DNA from: Polaribacter aestuariivivens
GTDB lineage: Bacteria > Bacteroidota > Bacteroidia > Flavobacteriales > Flavobacteriaceae
Length of the DNA: 64,000 nucleotides
Reading direction: 5' to 3'
Assembly (NCBI RefSeq): GCF_005885675.1
Contig: NZ_VANR01000002.1
Location: 1-64,000, forward strand
In this document: piece by piece, positions 8,190-17,821 of the stretch
How the letters are laid out: each line of letters opens with the position of its first letter
How positions within the stretch are numbered: position 1 is the first letter of the stretch
Translations under genes and position numbers: made by a program
Notes under the pieces: model-generated
Databases searched by the model: none
What the model was told of the DNA's origin: nothing
What the model saw: the letters and a program-made list of their open reading frames with translations, nothing else

Positions 8190-9971
8190 TTAATTTTCTT
8201 TTTCTAAAAGTTGTTGCTCATACAGCTCTTTGTAATAACCTTTTTCTGTTAATAACTGATTGTGAGTTCCTTGTTGTGTAATTTTACCATCGTCTAAAAC
8301 TAAAATTTTATCGGCATTTTTGGCAGATGAAACTCGGTGACTGATAATAAAAGTGGTTTTATTTTGTGATACTTTTTTAAGATTTTCTAAAATTCTTTCT
8401 TCAGTTTCAGTATCTACAGCTGATAAACAATCGTCAAAAATTAATATTTTAGGATTTTTAATAATGGCTCTTGCAATGGAAACACGTTGTTTTTGTCCTC
8501 CAGAAAGTGTTACACCTCTTTCACCTAAAATGGTTTTATAGCCTCTTGGAAAATCGATTATATTTTCATGTACAACAGCATCTTTTGCTGCTTTTATAAT
8601 TTCTTGTTCTGTGGCATCTTCTTTTCCGAATTTTATATTATTTTCAATTGTTTCAGAAAATAAAAATGGGTCTTGTGGTACAAAACCAATTTGGTTTCTA
8701 ATATCATTTAAATTTGCATCTTCAATATTTTTTCCATCCAAAAGAATTTCTCCTTCTTTGGTATCGTATAAACGTGCAATTAGTTCTATAATGGTAGATT
8801 TTCCAGAACCAGTTTTTCCTAGAATAGCAACAGTTTCTCCAGGTTTTACTGTAAAACTGATATTTTTTAATGCAGTAATATTGGTGTCATCATAAGTAAA
8901 TGTTACATTTTTAAAAGCAACTTCACCTATTAAATTTGTTGGTGAATTATTATGATTTTGTATTTCTGGTACTTCATCTAAAAATTCATTAATTCTTGCT
9001 TGTGAAGCTTCAGCTTGTTGTATCATAGAAGTTACCCAGCCAACAACTGCAACTGGCCATGTTAAAATATTTACATATAATAAAAACTCTATAATGGTAC
9101 CAATTTGAATTTCGTCATTTATATATTTTTGTCCGCCAACATAAATTACAATCAAATTACTTAAGCCAATTAATAAAATCATTAATGGAAAAAAAAGTGC
9201 ATTTGCTCGTTGTAAGTGTATGTTTTTTTCTTTGCTTTGATTTGCAATTTCATCAAAATCTTGTATGATTTGTTTTTCTATTCCATAAGACTTTACTACG
9301 CTTATTCCAGAGAAAAATTCTTGATTAAAAGTGGTTAATTTTGATAAGTATTGCTGCACTATGGTGCTTCTTTTATGAATTACTTTGCTTAAAACAAAAA
9401 TTGAAATAGATAAAAAAGGAAATGGAATTAATGTATACATTGTTAGTTCTACATCAATGCTTATCATTTGCGTAAAACCTACTGCTAAGAGTACAATCAT
9501 ATTCATACTGTACATAACAGCTGGACCAACATACATACGTACTTTAGAAACATCTTCGGAAATTCGATTCATTAAATCGCCAGTTCTGTTTTTTTTGTAA
9601 AAATTTAGTGATAACCTTTGGTATTGTTGATAAATTTCGTTTTTCAAATCAAACTCCACTAATCTAGAAGTTACAATAATGGTTTGGCGCATTAAAAAAG
9701 TAAAAAAACCAGCTAAAACTGCAACTCCAACAATTATTAATATATTCATTAAAAGTTCGTGCTCAACTTCTTTTAATAAAATAGCTAGTTCTGCTTCAGA
9801 AACATTATTTTTTTTTGCTGTTTGGTAATCTTCAACAACATTTAAAGAATCTCCAACAATTTGCGGTACTTTTAATGCTAAAATTTTAGAAAGAATGGTT
9901 ATTAATATACCTATTAACAATCGCCATTTGTATTTAATAAAGTATTTATTAATGTATTTTAAAGCCTTCAA
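8190..9971 (-). CDS. ABC exporter, fused membrane and ATPase domains (MsbA/BmrC-like)
   Basis: The 593-residue half-transporter has about six membrane helices (16-36, 76-100, 150-172, 178-198, 258-280, 290-315) followed by an ATPase domain from about 348. Walker A is GKTGSGKS (385-392), the signature LSGGQ (489-493), and Walker B LIFDD (510-514). The last residue of Walker B is Asp where the catalytic Glu normally stands; this resembles the degenerate-site subunit of heterodimeric exporters such as BmrC/D or TM287, but no partner gene is adjacent. The start is TTG at 9971; the next Met is at residue 75. The substrate is unknown (lipid or drug). Confidence 0.88.
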   Translation of the reverse strand: MKALKYINKYFIKYKWRLLIGILITILSKILALKVPQIVGDSLNVVEDYQTAKKNNVSEAELAILLKEVEHELLMNILIIVGVAVLAGFFTFLMRQTIIVTSRLVEFDLKNEIYQQYQRLSLNFYKKNRTGDLMNRISEDVSKVRMYVGPAVMYSMNMIVLLAVGFTQMISIDVELTMYTLIPFPFLSISIFVLSKVIHKRSTIVQQYLSKLTTFNQEFFSGISVVKSYGIEKQIIQDFDEIANQSKEKNIHLQRANALFFPLMILLIGLSNLIVIYVGGQKYINDEIQIGTIIEFLLYVNILTWPVAVVGWVTSMIQQAEASQARINEFLDEVPEIQNHNNSPTNLIGEVAFKNVTFTYDDTNITALKNISFTVKPGETVAILGKTGSGKSTIIELIARLYDTKEGEILLDGKNIEDANLNDIRNQIGFVPQDPFLFSETIENNIKFGKEDATEQEIIKAAKDAVVHENIIDFPRGYKTILGERGVTLSGGQKQRVSIARAIIKNPKILIFDDCLSAVDTETEERILENLKKVSQNKTTFIISHRVSSAKNADKILVLDDGKITQQGTHNQLLTEKGYYKELYEQQLLEKEN

Positions 9972-10233
9972 TTCTGTTATTTAAATTGTTTAAAATGTAT
10001 AAAGTTTTTATGTTTTCGATAAATTTTGAATAAAATACACCGAAAAAAAGAATATTTTAAGCTACGAAGATACTATTTAATCACTTAAAATTTTGCCAAA
10101 ATGGGTACGTATTTTTAATGTGAAGTTTCTTTAAAAGATTTTAAAAACAATATCATTTAAAATAAAATAATACTATTTTTGCAGCGTGTTAAAAAAACAT
10201 TTAACAATTTACATATTTAAGTTCTTTTAGAAA

Positions 10234-11169
10234 ATGATTAACAGAAGACATATTCGAGTTAAAGTAATGCAATCTGTGTATGCAATGGCACAATCTCATA
10301 ATGACGACCTTGTTAGAGAAGAAAAATTTTTAAAACATAGTATTTTAAAAATGTTTGATTTGTACGTTTTAAACCTACAATTGTTGGTAGAAGTACAAAA
10401 ATTGGCATCCAAAAAAATTGCACTTTCTAAAAAGAAAATCTTAGCAACTTCAGCAGATTTAAAACCCAACACAAAATTTATTGACAACAAATTAATCAAT
10501 GCAATTGCCGAAAGCGTGAGTGTAGAAGGCTATATTGAGTTAAATAAATTAAATAATTGGGAGTTAGATGACGAATATGTAAAAATTATTTTTGACGAAT
10601 TACAAAAAAGTGATTTGTATCAAAAATATTTAAATACAGAAGAAGATTCTTTTAAAGTTGATAAAACATTTGTTATTGATTTTTTCAAGCAAATTATTGC
10701 ACCAAATGAAAAATTAGGTGACTATTTTGAAGATAAAATGATTTCTTGGGTAGATGATATTCCTTTTGTAAATACTTGGGTTGTAAAATCTTTAAGCAAA
10801 CAAAAAAACACATTATTTGTTTTAGGTTCTTTATATAAAGACAAAGATGATGAAGATTTTGTTTCAAACTTGTTTCGTAAAACTGTTTTAAAACAAGCCG
10901 ATTATGAAAAAGATATTGTAGACAAAACTCCAAATTGGGAATCGGATAGAATTGCAGATATTGACATGATTTTAATAAAAATGGCAATTACAGAGTTTAT
11001 TAATTTTCCTTCAATACCTACCAGAGTAACAATAAATGAATACATAGAAATTTCTAAAGACTATTCTACCTCTAAAAGTAGTTATTTTATAAACGGAGTT
11101 TTAGACAGAATTTCTAAGGAGTTTGTAAACGAGAAAAAAATTGTTAAAATAGGTAGAGGTTTACTTTAA
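10234..11169 (+). CDS. nusB: Transcription antitermination factor NusB, long Bacteroidota form
   Basis: The 311-residue protein is about twice the length of classical NusB. The N-terminus MINRRHIRVKVMQSVYAM is NusB-like, and the C-terminal half holds the all-helical NusB core (DRIADIDMILIKMAITEFINFPSIPTRVTINEYIEISKDYSTSKSSYFINGVLD region, residues about 238-292). NusB with NusE (S10) binds boxA RNA for rRNA antitermination. A TATTTTTG box at 10174-10181 may be its -7 element. It leads a series, DUF1573 lipoprotein, yajC, ybbR-like and coaE, that is common in this phylum. Confidence 0.92.
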   Translation: MINRRHIRVKVMQSVYAMAQSHNDDLVREEKFLKHSILKMFDLYVLNLQLLVEVQKLASKKIALSKKKILATSADLKPNTKFIDNKLINAIAESVSVEGYIELNKLNNWELDDEYVKIIFDELQKSDLYQKYLNTEEDSFKVDKTFVIDFFKQIIAPNEKLGDYFEDKMISWVDDIPFVNTWVVKSLSKQKNTLFVLGSLYKDKDDEDFVSNLFRKTVLKQADYEKDIVDKTPNWESDRIADIDMILIKMAITEFINFPSIPTRVTINEYIEISKDYSTSKSSYFINGVLDRISKEFVNEKKIVKIGRGLL

Positions 11170-11173
11170 AATC

Positions 11174-11203
11174 TTGTAAACCATAATTAATTTATTATTT
11201 TTA
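11174..11203 (+). promoter_or_regulatory. Bacteroidota-type promoter for the DUF1573/yajC group
   Basis: TTG (11174-11176), 19-nt spacer, TATTTTTA (11196-11203), fitting the TTG-N19-TAnnTTTG pattern except for the last base. The start codon of the DUF1573 gene lies 17 nt further on. The -33 box sits just after the nusB stop codon. Confidence 0.5.
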
Positions 11204-11220
11204 CAAAAAATATAATCAAA

Positions 11221-11682
11221 ATGAAAAAAATATCATTCTTATTCGCATTCGTAATTGCTTCTGCAACTTTAGTTTCTTGTGGAAATGACAATGCTACTTC
11301 AAAAATTAATAAAGGAAATTTAGAAAATGCAAAAACTAGAGATGCTGAAATTAAAAAAGGAACAGCATCAATTTCTTTAGATAAAAAAGAGTATGATTTT
11401 GGTACTGTAAATGAAGGCGATATTGTAGAAACTGTATTTAAAGTAACAAATACTGGTAAAACAGATTTAGTAATTACAAATGCAACTGGATCTTGTGGTT
11501 GTACAGTTCCTGTTTGGCCAAAAGCACCAATAAAACCAGGAGAAACTGGTGATGTTGAAGTGAAATTTAATACTTCAGGAAAACCTAACAGACAAATGAA
11601 AACAGTAACTTTAACTACAAATACAGAATCTGGTAGAGAAATTCTTACTTTAAAAGGTTCAGTAACACCAAAAGCAAAATAA
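11221..11682 (+). CDS. DUF1573 family lipoprotein
   Basis: The 153-residue exported protein has a lipoprotein signal peptide ending LVSCG, with lipid attachment predicted at Cys20. The DUF1573 domain, an immunoglobulin-like fold related to ASH/MSP domains, spans about 50-150 with the motif YDFGTVNEGD and the conserved SCGCTVPVWPKAPIKPGE segment. It is usual in Bacteroidota outside the cytoplasm; the function is unclear. Its stop is 9 bp from yajC, so they are probably cotranscribed. Confidence 0.88.
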   Translation: MKKISFLFAFVIASATLVSCGNDNATSKINKGNLENAKTRDAEIKKGTASISLDKKEYDFGTVNEGDIVETVFKVTNTGKTDLVITNATGSCGCTVPVWPKAPIKPGETGDVEVKFNTSGKPNRQMKTVTLTTNTESGREILTLKGSVTPKAK

Positions 11683-11691
11683 ATTAAAAGA

Positions 11692-12012
11692 ATGTTTCAA
11701 ACAATAATATTACAAGCAGAATCAGGAGGTTTAATGAGTATGCTACCTTTTGCAGCAATGATTTTAGTCTTATACTTATTTATGATAAGACCACAAATGA
11801 ATCGTCAAAAAAAGGAAAAAGCTTTTCAAGCAGAAATAAAAACAGGTTCTAAAGTAATTACTTCAAGTGGAATTCACGGTAAAATTACAGACGTAAATAG
11901 TGCAGATAATACTGTAACTATTGAAACTGGTGCTGGAAGAATAAAATTTGAACGCTCTGCAATTTCTATGGAATTAAGTAAAAAATACTTAAAACCAGCA
12001 GACAAAAAATAA
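11692..12012 (+). CDS. yajC: Preprotein translocase subunit YajC
   Basis: The 106-residue protein has one membrane helix (about 13-33) followed by the conserved MIRPQMNRQKKEK segment and the YajC core (KTGSKVITSSGIHGKITDV). It associates with SecDF at the Sec translocon. A hairpin with T run follows at 12032-12069, although the YbbR-like gene starts only 45 bp after that. Confidence 0.95.
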   Translation: MFQTIILQAESGGLMSMLPFAAMILVLYLFMIRPQMNRQKKEKAFQAEIKTGSKVITSSGIHGKITDVNSADNTVTIETGAGRIKFERSAISMELSKKYLKPADKK

Positions 12013-12031
12013 AAACACACAAACAATATTT

Positions 12032-12069
12032 AAAGTGAGTATGGTCTTTTTTTAGATGATACTCACTTT
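12032..12069 (+). terminator. Terminator after yajC
   Basis: An 11-bp stem, AAAGTGAGTAT (12032-12042) with its complement (12059-12069), encloses a 16-nt loop and is followed by TTT. The large loop makes it weaker than the other terminators here, and it may act as an attenuator before the YbbR-like gene. Confidence 0.65.
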
Positions 12070-12113
12070 TTTGTTTCCCTGCTTTTATGTAGATTGCATT
12101 AAAATAAAAACTA

Positions 12114-13052
12114 TTGAAATCAAAAAGTAAAATACCCAAAACATTTGTAGGCTTTTTATTAGCCTCAGTACTTATTTGGTTTTTAATTACACTTTCCAAA
12201 GAGTATGTTACTACGCTAAATTATCCAATAGAATATAATAGCATTTCTCAAAATAAATTATTACAATCTGCACCCAGAAAAGAAATCAACCTTATTGTAA
12301 AAGCTTCAGGTTTTAAACTTTTAAAAACCAATTTTGGTAAAAAACCAATACAAATTAAAGCGAACAATTTATCAAGAAAGAAGAATGATATTTATTATAT
12401 TCTTACCAAAAATCAATTGGGTAGTATTCAAAAACAACTTCCTTCAGGTGTTCGTGTTCAAGAAATATTACAAGACTCTTTATTGTTAGATTTAGGAACT
12501 TTAACAAGTAAAAAAATTGCTTTAAAACCAAATGTAGATATTCAGTATTTTATTGGTTACGATTTATCAAACGAAATAAAAATAATACCAGATAGTATTG
12601 TAGTTTCAGGGCCTAAAAAAGAAATAGATAGCTTATCAGCGTTAGAATTATCTTCCTTAGTAATGAAAGACGTAAAAAGCGATTTTAAAAAAGAAGTAAG
12701 CATTTTAAAACCTAAAAACAGTACAAACTTAAAATTTAAAAAAACCAAGGTTTATGTAGAAGGTAAAGTGGAAAAATTTACAGAAGGTACTTTAAAAGTT
12801 CCATACAGAATAACAAATTTACCTTCAGATGTAAAGTTAACTACCTTACCAAAAACGGTAGAAATTGTTTTTGTAGTTTCACTCTCTAACTTCAATAAAA
12901 TTAATGAAGGTTCTTTTCAAGTTGAATGCAATTACAATGTTGCTAAAGAAAATAATTTAAATTATTTGATACCTAAAGTAACACAAGCATCAAAATTTGT
13001 GAAAAGTTATAAAATAGTACCAAATAAAGTTGATTTTTTAATTCAGAAATAA
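12114..13052 (+). CDS. YbbR-like (CdaR-related) membrane-anchored protein
   Basis: The 312-residue protein has an N-terminal membrane helix (about 10-28) and an extracytoplasmic region of YbbR-like repeats (for example VKASGFKLLKTNFGKKPIQI and later VPYRITNLPSDVKL). YbbR/CdaR proteins in other phyla regulate the diadenylate cyclase CdaA, but no such gene is in the window. The start is TTG at 12114; there is no in-frame ATG before about residue 183, and the helix needs this start. The coaE gene follows after 3 bp. Confidence 0.8.
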   Translation: MKSKSKIPKTFVGFLLASVLIWFLITLSKEYVTTLNYPIEYNSISQNKLLQSAPRKEINLIVKASGFKLLKTNFGKKPIQIKANNLSRKKNDIYYILTKNQLGSIQKQLPSGVRVQEILQDSLLLDLGTLTSKKIALKPNVDIQYFIGYDLSNEIKIIPDSIVVSGPKKEIDSLSALELSSLVMKDVKSDFKKEVSILKPKNSTNLKFKKTKVYVEGKVEKFTEGTLKVPYRITNLPSDVKLTTLPKTVEIVFVVSLSNFNKINEGSFQVECNYNVAKENNLNYLIPKVTQASKFVKSYKIVPNKVDFLIQK

Positions 13053-13055
13053 AAA

Positions 13056-13652
13056 ATGATAGTTGGTTTAACAGGTGGTATTGGAAGTGGTAAAACAACT
13101 GTTGCAAAAATGTTTGCTGAAAAAGAAAATGTAATTATTTACATTGCAGATTTGGAAGCAAAAAAACTAATGAATTCTTCAAAAACAATTAAAACAAAAT
13201 TAATTGAAGCATTTGGAGAAAACACTTACCAAAACAACCAATTAAACAGGCAGTTTATTGCAAATATTGTTTTTAATAACAAAAGTAAATTAGCAATTTT
13301 AAATAGCATAGTACATCCAGAAGTAAAACTTCATTTTAAAAACTTTGTACAAAAACATCAAAACAAAACTTATATCATATATGAAAATGCAATTCTGTTT
13401 GAAAGTAAAGCAGACAAAATGTGTGATTTTATAATTTCTGTTTATGTGCCTTTAGAAGAACGAATTTTAAGAATTCAAAAAAGAGATAATGCTACAAAAT
13501 CAGAAATTTTAGCAAGAATAAATAGCCAATTTAAAGAAGAAAAAAAACTACTTCAATCTAACTACTTAATAGAGAATATTTTACTTGAAAAAAATTCAAA
13601 ACAGGTAAATAATATTCATAATATTTTAACACAAAAAACAACCTTGATTTAA
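13056..13652 (+). CDS. coaE: Dephospho-CoA kinase
   Basis: This 198-residue P-loop kinase phosphorylates dephospho-CoA in the last step of coenzyme A synthesis. Walker A is GGIGSGKTT (residues 7-15). The IADLEAKKLM segment carries the DxxA motif, and VHPEVKLHF matches the conserved HP region. It is translated from an ATG 3 bp after the YbbR-like stop and is probably cotranscribed with it. Confidence 0.93.
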   Translation: MIVGLTGGIGSGKTTVAKMFAEKENVIIYIADLEAKKLMNSSKTIKTKLIEAFGENTYQNNQLNRQFIANIVFNNKSKLAILNSIVHPEVKLHFKNFVQKHQNKTYIIYENAILFESKADKMCDFIISVYVPLEERILRIQKRDNATKSEILARINSQFKEEKKLLQSNYLIENILLEKNSKQVNNIHNILTQKTTLI

Positions 13653-13755
13653 TATTATTCAGTTTTTTTGTTAAAAAACACTTAAAATTTCACTAAATCA
13701 GTTAATTAAAGTTAAAAACTATAATTTCAAATTTTGAATGTATTAAATTTGATTT

Positions 13756-15324
13756 ATGCGAAGAAAAATGTTTATTACCATCGTTGTTTTGATGAGTATT
13801 TCCTTAATAGGAATTATTACTGTACAACTGTATTGGATAAACAATGCATTAGAAAGTAGGCAAGAACAATTTAAAAATGATGTTCAAATATCTTTAGGTA
13901 GTGCAACCGAAAGAATTAAGAACAGTGAAACGAGCCTTTTTAGGAAAAAAATTCAAAATTTCATTAAAGAAAAAGGGAGTGCAGATAACGCACAACTAAA
14001 AAGTTTGCTAATTCAAGAAATTGATACAACAACCAAACGTAAATTTACTTACGGAAGTACCATTTTAGAAGAAAATTTTAAGCTGCCAACCGATTTTTTA
14101 AATAACGATTCAGTTATATTTAAAAGGTTTAAAGCTAAAAAAGATTATTTTGAAACAAGAATTACCACAAGTGTTGATGATTTGTTTAAATCTAACGACG
14201 AAACAAAATTTACATTTACCAAAAATTATCAAGATTTAGAAGACATACAAATTGATAAATTATATAAAGATTATAATAGCAGAAAACCAATACATTTAAG
14301 AATTAGCAACAAAGAGCTAAACAACACCATAAAAGAAGAATTAGCGAAAAGAAACATTTTTTTAGATTTCAAATATGGAGTGTATACAAAAGATGGTTTA
14401 GCTACAAAATTAAAGTCAGGTTATTATACAATCAACAGAAAAAACAGCTATCCTTATCCGTTGTTTAATGATGAAGATGGAGATGTTGAATATGATTTAT
14501 ACATAACCTTTCCTAAAAAAAATGAGCACATATTATCAGGTATATCTAGTATTTTGTTGCTCTCTTTATTTTTTATACTAATTATAATTATTGCATTTTC
14601 AAGTTCATTGTATCAACTAATTCGTCAGAAAAAAATATCAGAAATTAAAACTGATTTTATTAATAATATGACACACGAATTTAAAACGCCAATTGCAACC
14701 ATAAATTTGGCTTTAGACTCTATTAAAAATCCTAAAATTTTAGGAGATAATGATAAAGTTTTACGATACGTGCAAATGATTAGAGATGAAAATAAACGAA
14801 TGCATTCACAAGTTGAAAACGTTTTACGAATTTCTAGATTAGAAAAAAATCAAATTGATTTAAGTAAGGAAACCATAGATATTCACGACGTAATTGAAGA
14901 CGCAATCACACACGTGAGTTTATTGGTAGATGATAGAAAAGGACGCATAAAAACATATTTCAAAGCAGTAGTTTCAGAACTACCTGGAAATCAATTTCAT
15001 TTAACAAATGTGGTTGTAAATATGTTAGAAAATGCAATAAAATATTCTGAAGGAGCACCAATAATAGACGTTTATACAGAAAGCACAAACAAGTTTTTCA
15101 TATTCAAAATTCAAGACAAAGGAATAGGAATGGGAAAAGCTGTACAAAAACAAATTTTCAATAAATTTTATAGAGAACAAAAAGGAAACATTCACAACGT
15201 AAAAGGTCATGGTTTAGGTTTGGCCTATGTAAAAGAAATAGTAGAAAAACATCATGGAACGGTTTTTGTCGAAAGTGAAAAGGGACAAGGAAGTACGTTC
15301 ACAGTAAAATTACCTTTAATTTAA
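13756..15324 (+). CDS. Membrane sensor histidine kinase (RprX-like)
   Basis: The 522-residue kinase has two membrane helices (about 7-29 and 260-284) around a periplasmic sensor domain of about 230 residues. There is no evident HAMP domain. The H-box is NNMTHEFKTP with phospho-acceptor His307, the N-box NVVVNMLENAIKYS (about 418-431), the G1 box DKGIGMG (454-460) and the G2 box GHGLGLA (484-490). The response regulator gene starts 12 bp downstream. This family pairs with OmpR-type regulators in Bacteroidota; the signal is unknown. Confidence 0.92.
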   Translation: MRRKMFITIVVLMSISLIGIITVQLYWINNALESRQEQFKNDVQISLGSATERIKNSETSLFRKKIQNFIKEKGSADNAQLKSLLIQEIDTTTKRKFTYGSTILEENFKLPTDFLNNDSVIFKRFKAKKDYFETRITTSVDDLFKSNDETKFTFTKNYQDLEDIQIDKLYKDYNSRKPIHLRISNKELNNTIKEELAKRNIFLDFKYGVYTKDGLATKLKSGYYTINRKNSYPYPLFNDEDGDVEYDLYITFPKKNEHILSGISSILLLSLFFILIIIIAFSSSLYQLIRQKKISEIKTDFINNMTHEFKTPIATINLALDSIKNPKILGDNDKVLRYVQMIRDENKRMHSQVENVLRISRLEKNQIDLSKETIDIHDVIEDAITHVSLLVDDRKGRIKTYFKAVVSELPGNQFHLTNVVVNMLENAIKYSEGAPIIDVYTESTNKFFIFKIQDKGIGMGKAVQKQIFNKFYREQKGNIHNVKGHGLGLAYVKEIVEKHHGTVFVESEKGQGSTFTVKLPLI

Positions 15325-15336
15325 AAAAGTAAAACA

Positions 15337-16038
15337 ATGGGAAGTAAAAAGATTTTATTAGTAGAAGACGATCCAAATTTTGGAACAGTTTTAAAAGATT
15401 ATTTAGCATTAAACGACTACAACGTTACACATGCAAAAGACGGTATAGAAGGATTAATCATGTTTAAAAACAGCGATTATGATTTATGTATTTTAGATGT
15501 TATGATGCCTAGAAAAGATGGTTTTTCTTTAGCACAAGATATTAGAAGCACTAATAAAGAAGTGCCAATTATATTTTTAACGGCAAAAACATTAAAAGAA
15601 GATGTTTTAAAAGGATATGCTGTAGGAGCAGACGATTATTTAAACAAACCTTTTGATTCTGAAGTATTATTGCATAAAATTAAAGCAATTTTACAACGTA
15701 AAGAAACAGATAGTACTGCAGAAAGCGAACAATTTGAGTTTACAATTGGTGGTTTTTTCTTCAACTCTAAATTAAGACATTTGTCTGTAGGAAAAGATGG
15801 AGAACCAACAAAATTATCTCCAAAAGAAGCAAAATTGTTACGTATGTTAGCAATTCATAAAAACGATTTAATGCCAAGAGAATTAGCATTAACAAAAATA
15901 TGGAGAGATGATAACTATTTTACATCTAGAAGTATGGATGTTTACATCGCCAAATTAAGAAAATATTTAAAAGAAGACGAAAACGTAGAAATTTTAAATA
16001 TTCATGGAGAAGGTTTTAGATTGGTAGATAAAACTTAA
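15337..16038 (+). CDS. OmpR-type response regulator (RprY-like)
   Basis: The 233-residue protein has a receiver domain with the acid pair Asp11/Asp12, phospho-acceptor Asp54 (CILDVMMP), and Lys104 (NKPFD). The C-terminal winged-helix domain spans about 132-230 (KLSPKEAKLLRMLA, then SMDVYIAKLRKYL). The kinase gene ends 12 bp upstream, so it is the cognate partner. The targets are unknown. Confidence 0.95.
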   Translation: MGSKKILLVEDDPNFGTVLKDYLALNDYNVTHAKDGIEGLIMFKNSDYDLCILDVMMPRKDGFSLAQDIRSTNKEVPIIFLTAKTLKEDVLKGYAVGADDYLNKPFDSEVLLHKIKAILQRKETDSTAESEQFEFTIGGFFFNSKLRHLSVGKDGEPTKLSPKEAKLLRMLAIHKNDLMPRELALTKIWRDDNYFTSRSMDVYIAKLRKYLKEDENVEILNIHGEGFRLVDKT

Positions 16039-16064
16039 TCTAAAAACAACTTCCCTATAAAATA

Positions 16065-16094
16065 AAAACTCAGTTTGCAAACAAACTGAGTTTT
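16065..16094 (+). terminator. Terminator after the two-component genes
   Basis: A perfect 13-bp stem, AAAACTCAGTTTG (16065-16077) with its complement (16082-16094), has a 4-nt loop and a T run. It separates the two-component operon from the tsaC-like gene. Confidence 0.9.
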
Positions 16095-16135
16095 TTGTAT
16101 TTTTAGTACAATTATTTTAACTCAAATTGAGGTAG

Positions 16136-16753
16136 ATGGCGCAATTCATAAAAATTTATAACGAAAACCCAAATCCAAAAGAAATCGCGAAGGTGGTAAA
16201 AGTTTTGCGTGCTGGAGGTTTAATTATATATCCTACAGATACTGTTTATGGTTTAGGTTGCGATATATCTAACAATAAGGCCTTAGAAAAAATAGCACAA
16301 ATAAAAGGCGTTAAACTAGAAAAAGCGAATTTCTCTTTTATCTGTAACGATTTAAGTCATTTATCTGACTACATAAAACAAATAGATTCACCCACTTTTA
16401 AAATTCTAAAAAGAGCATTACCAGGACCATATACTTTTATTTTACCAGGAAGTAACAATTTACCTAAAGTATTTAAAAAGAAAAAAACTGTAGGTATTCG
16501 TATTCCAGACAATAATATTATAAGAACATTAGTAGAAGCTTTAGGAAACCCTATTGTATCTACTTCCATAAGAGATGATGATGAAGTTTTAGAATACACC
16601 ACAGATCCAGAGTTAATTTACGAGAAGTGGCAAAATTTAGTTGATGTAGTTATAGATGGTGGTTATGGTGATAATCAAGCCTCAACTGTAATAGACTTAA
16701 CAGATGAGCCAACAGTAGTTAGAGAAGGGAAAGGAAGTTTAGATATTTTATAA
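16136..16753 (+). CDS. L-threonylcarbamoyladenylate synthase (YrdC/Sua5 family)
   Basis: The 205-residue YrdC-domain protein makes threonylcarbamoyl-AMP for the t6A37 modification of tRNAs that read ANN codons. The conserved start of the domain is IYPTDTVYGLGCDI (about 31-44), followed by a KGVKLEKANFSF motif and STSIRDDDE. It is the short, TsaC-like form without the Sua5 C-terminal domain. Its stop is 2 bp from the convergent glycosyltransferase stop. Confidence 0.92.
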   Translation: MAQFIKIYNENPNPKEIAKVVKVLRAGGLIIYPTDTVYGLGCDISNNKALEKIAQIKGVKLEKANFSFICNDLSHLSDYIKQIDSPTFKILKRALPGPYTFILPGSNNLPKVFKKKKTVGIRIPDNNIIRTLVEALGNPIVSTSIRDDDEVLEYTTDPELIYEKWQNLVDVVIDGGYGDNQASTVIDLTDEPTVVREGKGSLDIL

Positions 16754-16755
16754 AT

Positions 16756-17754
16756 CTATTTTAAATCATCAAACTTTTTTCTACCCAATACAAAATATTG
16801 CCAAACAATACTTGTATGCAAATTGTAGTCTTGTTTTTTCTGCAGTTTTCTTCGTTTTCCTAAAAACTTGAAAAAGTTTTTATAGAAACTAAAATGAGCT
16901 TTTAATATAGCCCATGTATGAATTGGTCTTAATTCAACAATAAATTTAATTCCAGCGATTCCATCTAAAATCAAGCGTGAAAAAACAACAAATAAAAACC
17001 ATTTTTTAGGTACGTTTTTAATGACATTTAATAAACTATTCCTAAAGTTTAAATAAGTTTTATGTGGGTTTGTTTCTTGTAAAGTTGCACCACCAACATG
17101 ATAAACAGTGGAGCTACCAACGTATTTTACTTTGTACCCAATATTTTGTGTTCTCCAGCATAAATCAATTTCTTCTTGGTGTGCAAAATAATCTTCATCT
17201 AAACCTTTTACGTGATGATATATTTTAGACCTTATGAACAAACAAGCTCCAGAAGCCCAAAATATTTCTTTTGTATCATTAAATTGTCCATCATCAGTTT
17301 CTAAATTATTAAAAACACGTCCTCTACAATATGGGTAACCATATAAATCTACAAAACCACCTCCAGCACCAGCATATTCAAACTTTTTTTTATCCTTAAA
17401 ATCTAATAATTTTGGTTGAATTATAGCAGTTTTCTCTTCAGTTTTAAAAAGATGTAAAATAGGTACTAACCAATTTTCTGTAACTTCTACATCAGAGTTT
17501 AGTAAACAATAAATATCGGCATCAATAATTTGTAAAGCATCATTATAGCCTTTTGCGTATCCACCATTTATAGCATTTTCTATAATTTTCACGGAAGGAA
17601 AAAATTCTTTTATATAAGAAATAGAAGTATCTGTAGATGCATTATCAGCCACGTAAATATCTGCAAGTTCTGAACTAAAACTTACAACTGAAGGTAAAAA
17701 CTGTTCTAAAAGTTTTTGTCCGTTCCAATTTAATATGACAATGGCTGTTTTCAA
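16756..17754 (-). CDS. Family 2 glycosyltransferase
   Basis: The 332-residue protein has a GT-A fold: the VILNWNGQKLLEQFLPS nucleotide-binding start, ADIYVADNASTDTS with the first Asp ligand, and DIYCLLNSDVEV as the DxD-like metal site. ASGACLFIRS and DEDYFAHQEEIDLCWR match the acceptor-site and HQEE-type motifs of rhamnosyltransferase-like members (WbbL-like). Hydrophobic segments near 250-270 suggest membrane association. The start is TTG at 17754. The sugar substrate is not known, and no polysaccharide cluster is next to it. Confidence 0.88.
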   Translation of the reverse strand: MKTAIVILNWNGQKLLEQFLPSVVSFSSELADIYVADNASTDTSISYIKEFFPSVKIIENAINGGYAKGYNDALQIIDADIYCLLNSDVEVTENWLVPILHLFKTEEKTAIIQPKLLDFKDKKKFEYAGAGGGFVDLYGYPYCRGRVFNNLETDDGQFNDTKEIFWASGACLFIRSKIYHHVKGLDEDYFAHQEEIDLCWRTQNIGYKVKYVGSSTVYHVGGATLQETNPHKTYLNFRNSLLNVIKNVPKKWFLFVVFSRLILDGIAGIKFIVELRPIHTWAILKAHFSFYKNFFKFLGKRRKLQKKQDYNLHTSIVWQYFVLGRKKFDDLK

Positions 17755-17821
17755 GGTTGCGAATTTACATTTTAAAAATTAGTTTGCCTTATAAGAATAA
17801 GTTAATTTGAAATTCAAAAAT

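Noticed and set aside
9972..10233. tRNA or small RNA gene
   Set aside because: No cloverleaf-like pattern or GTTCGA-type T-loop was seen; only a -7 box before nusB.
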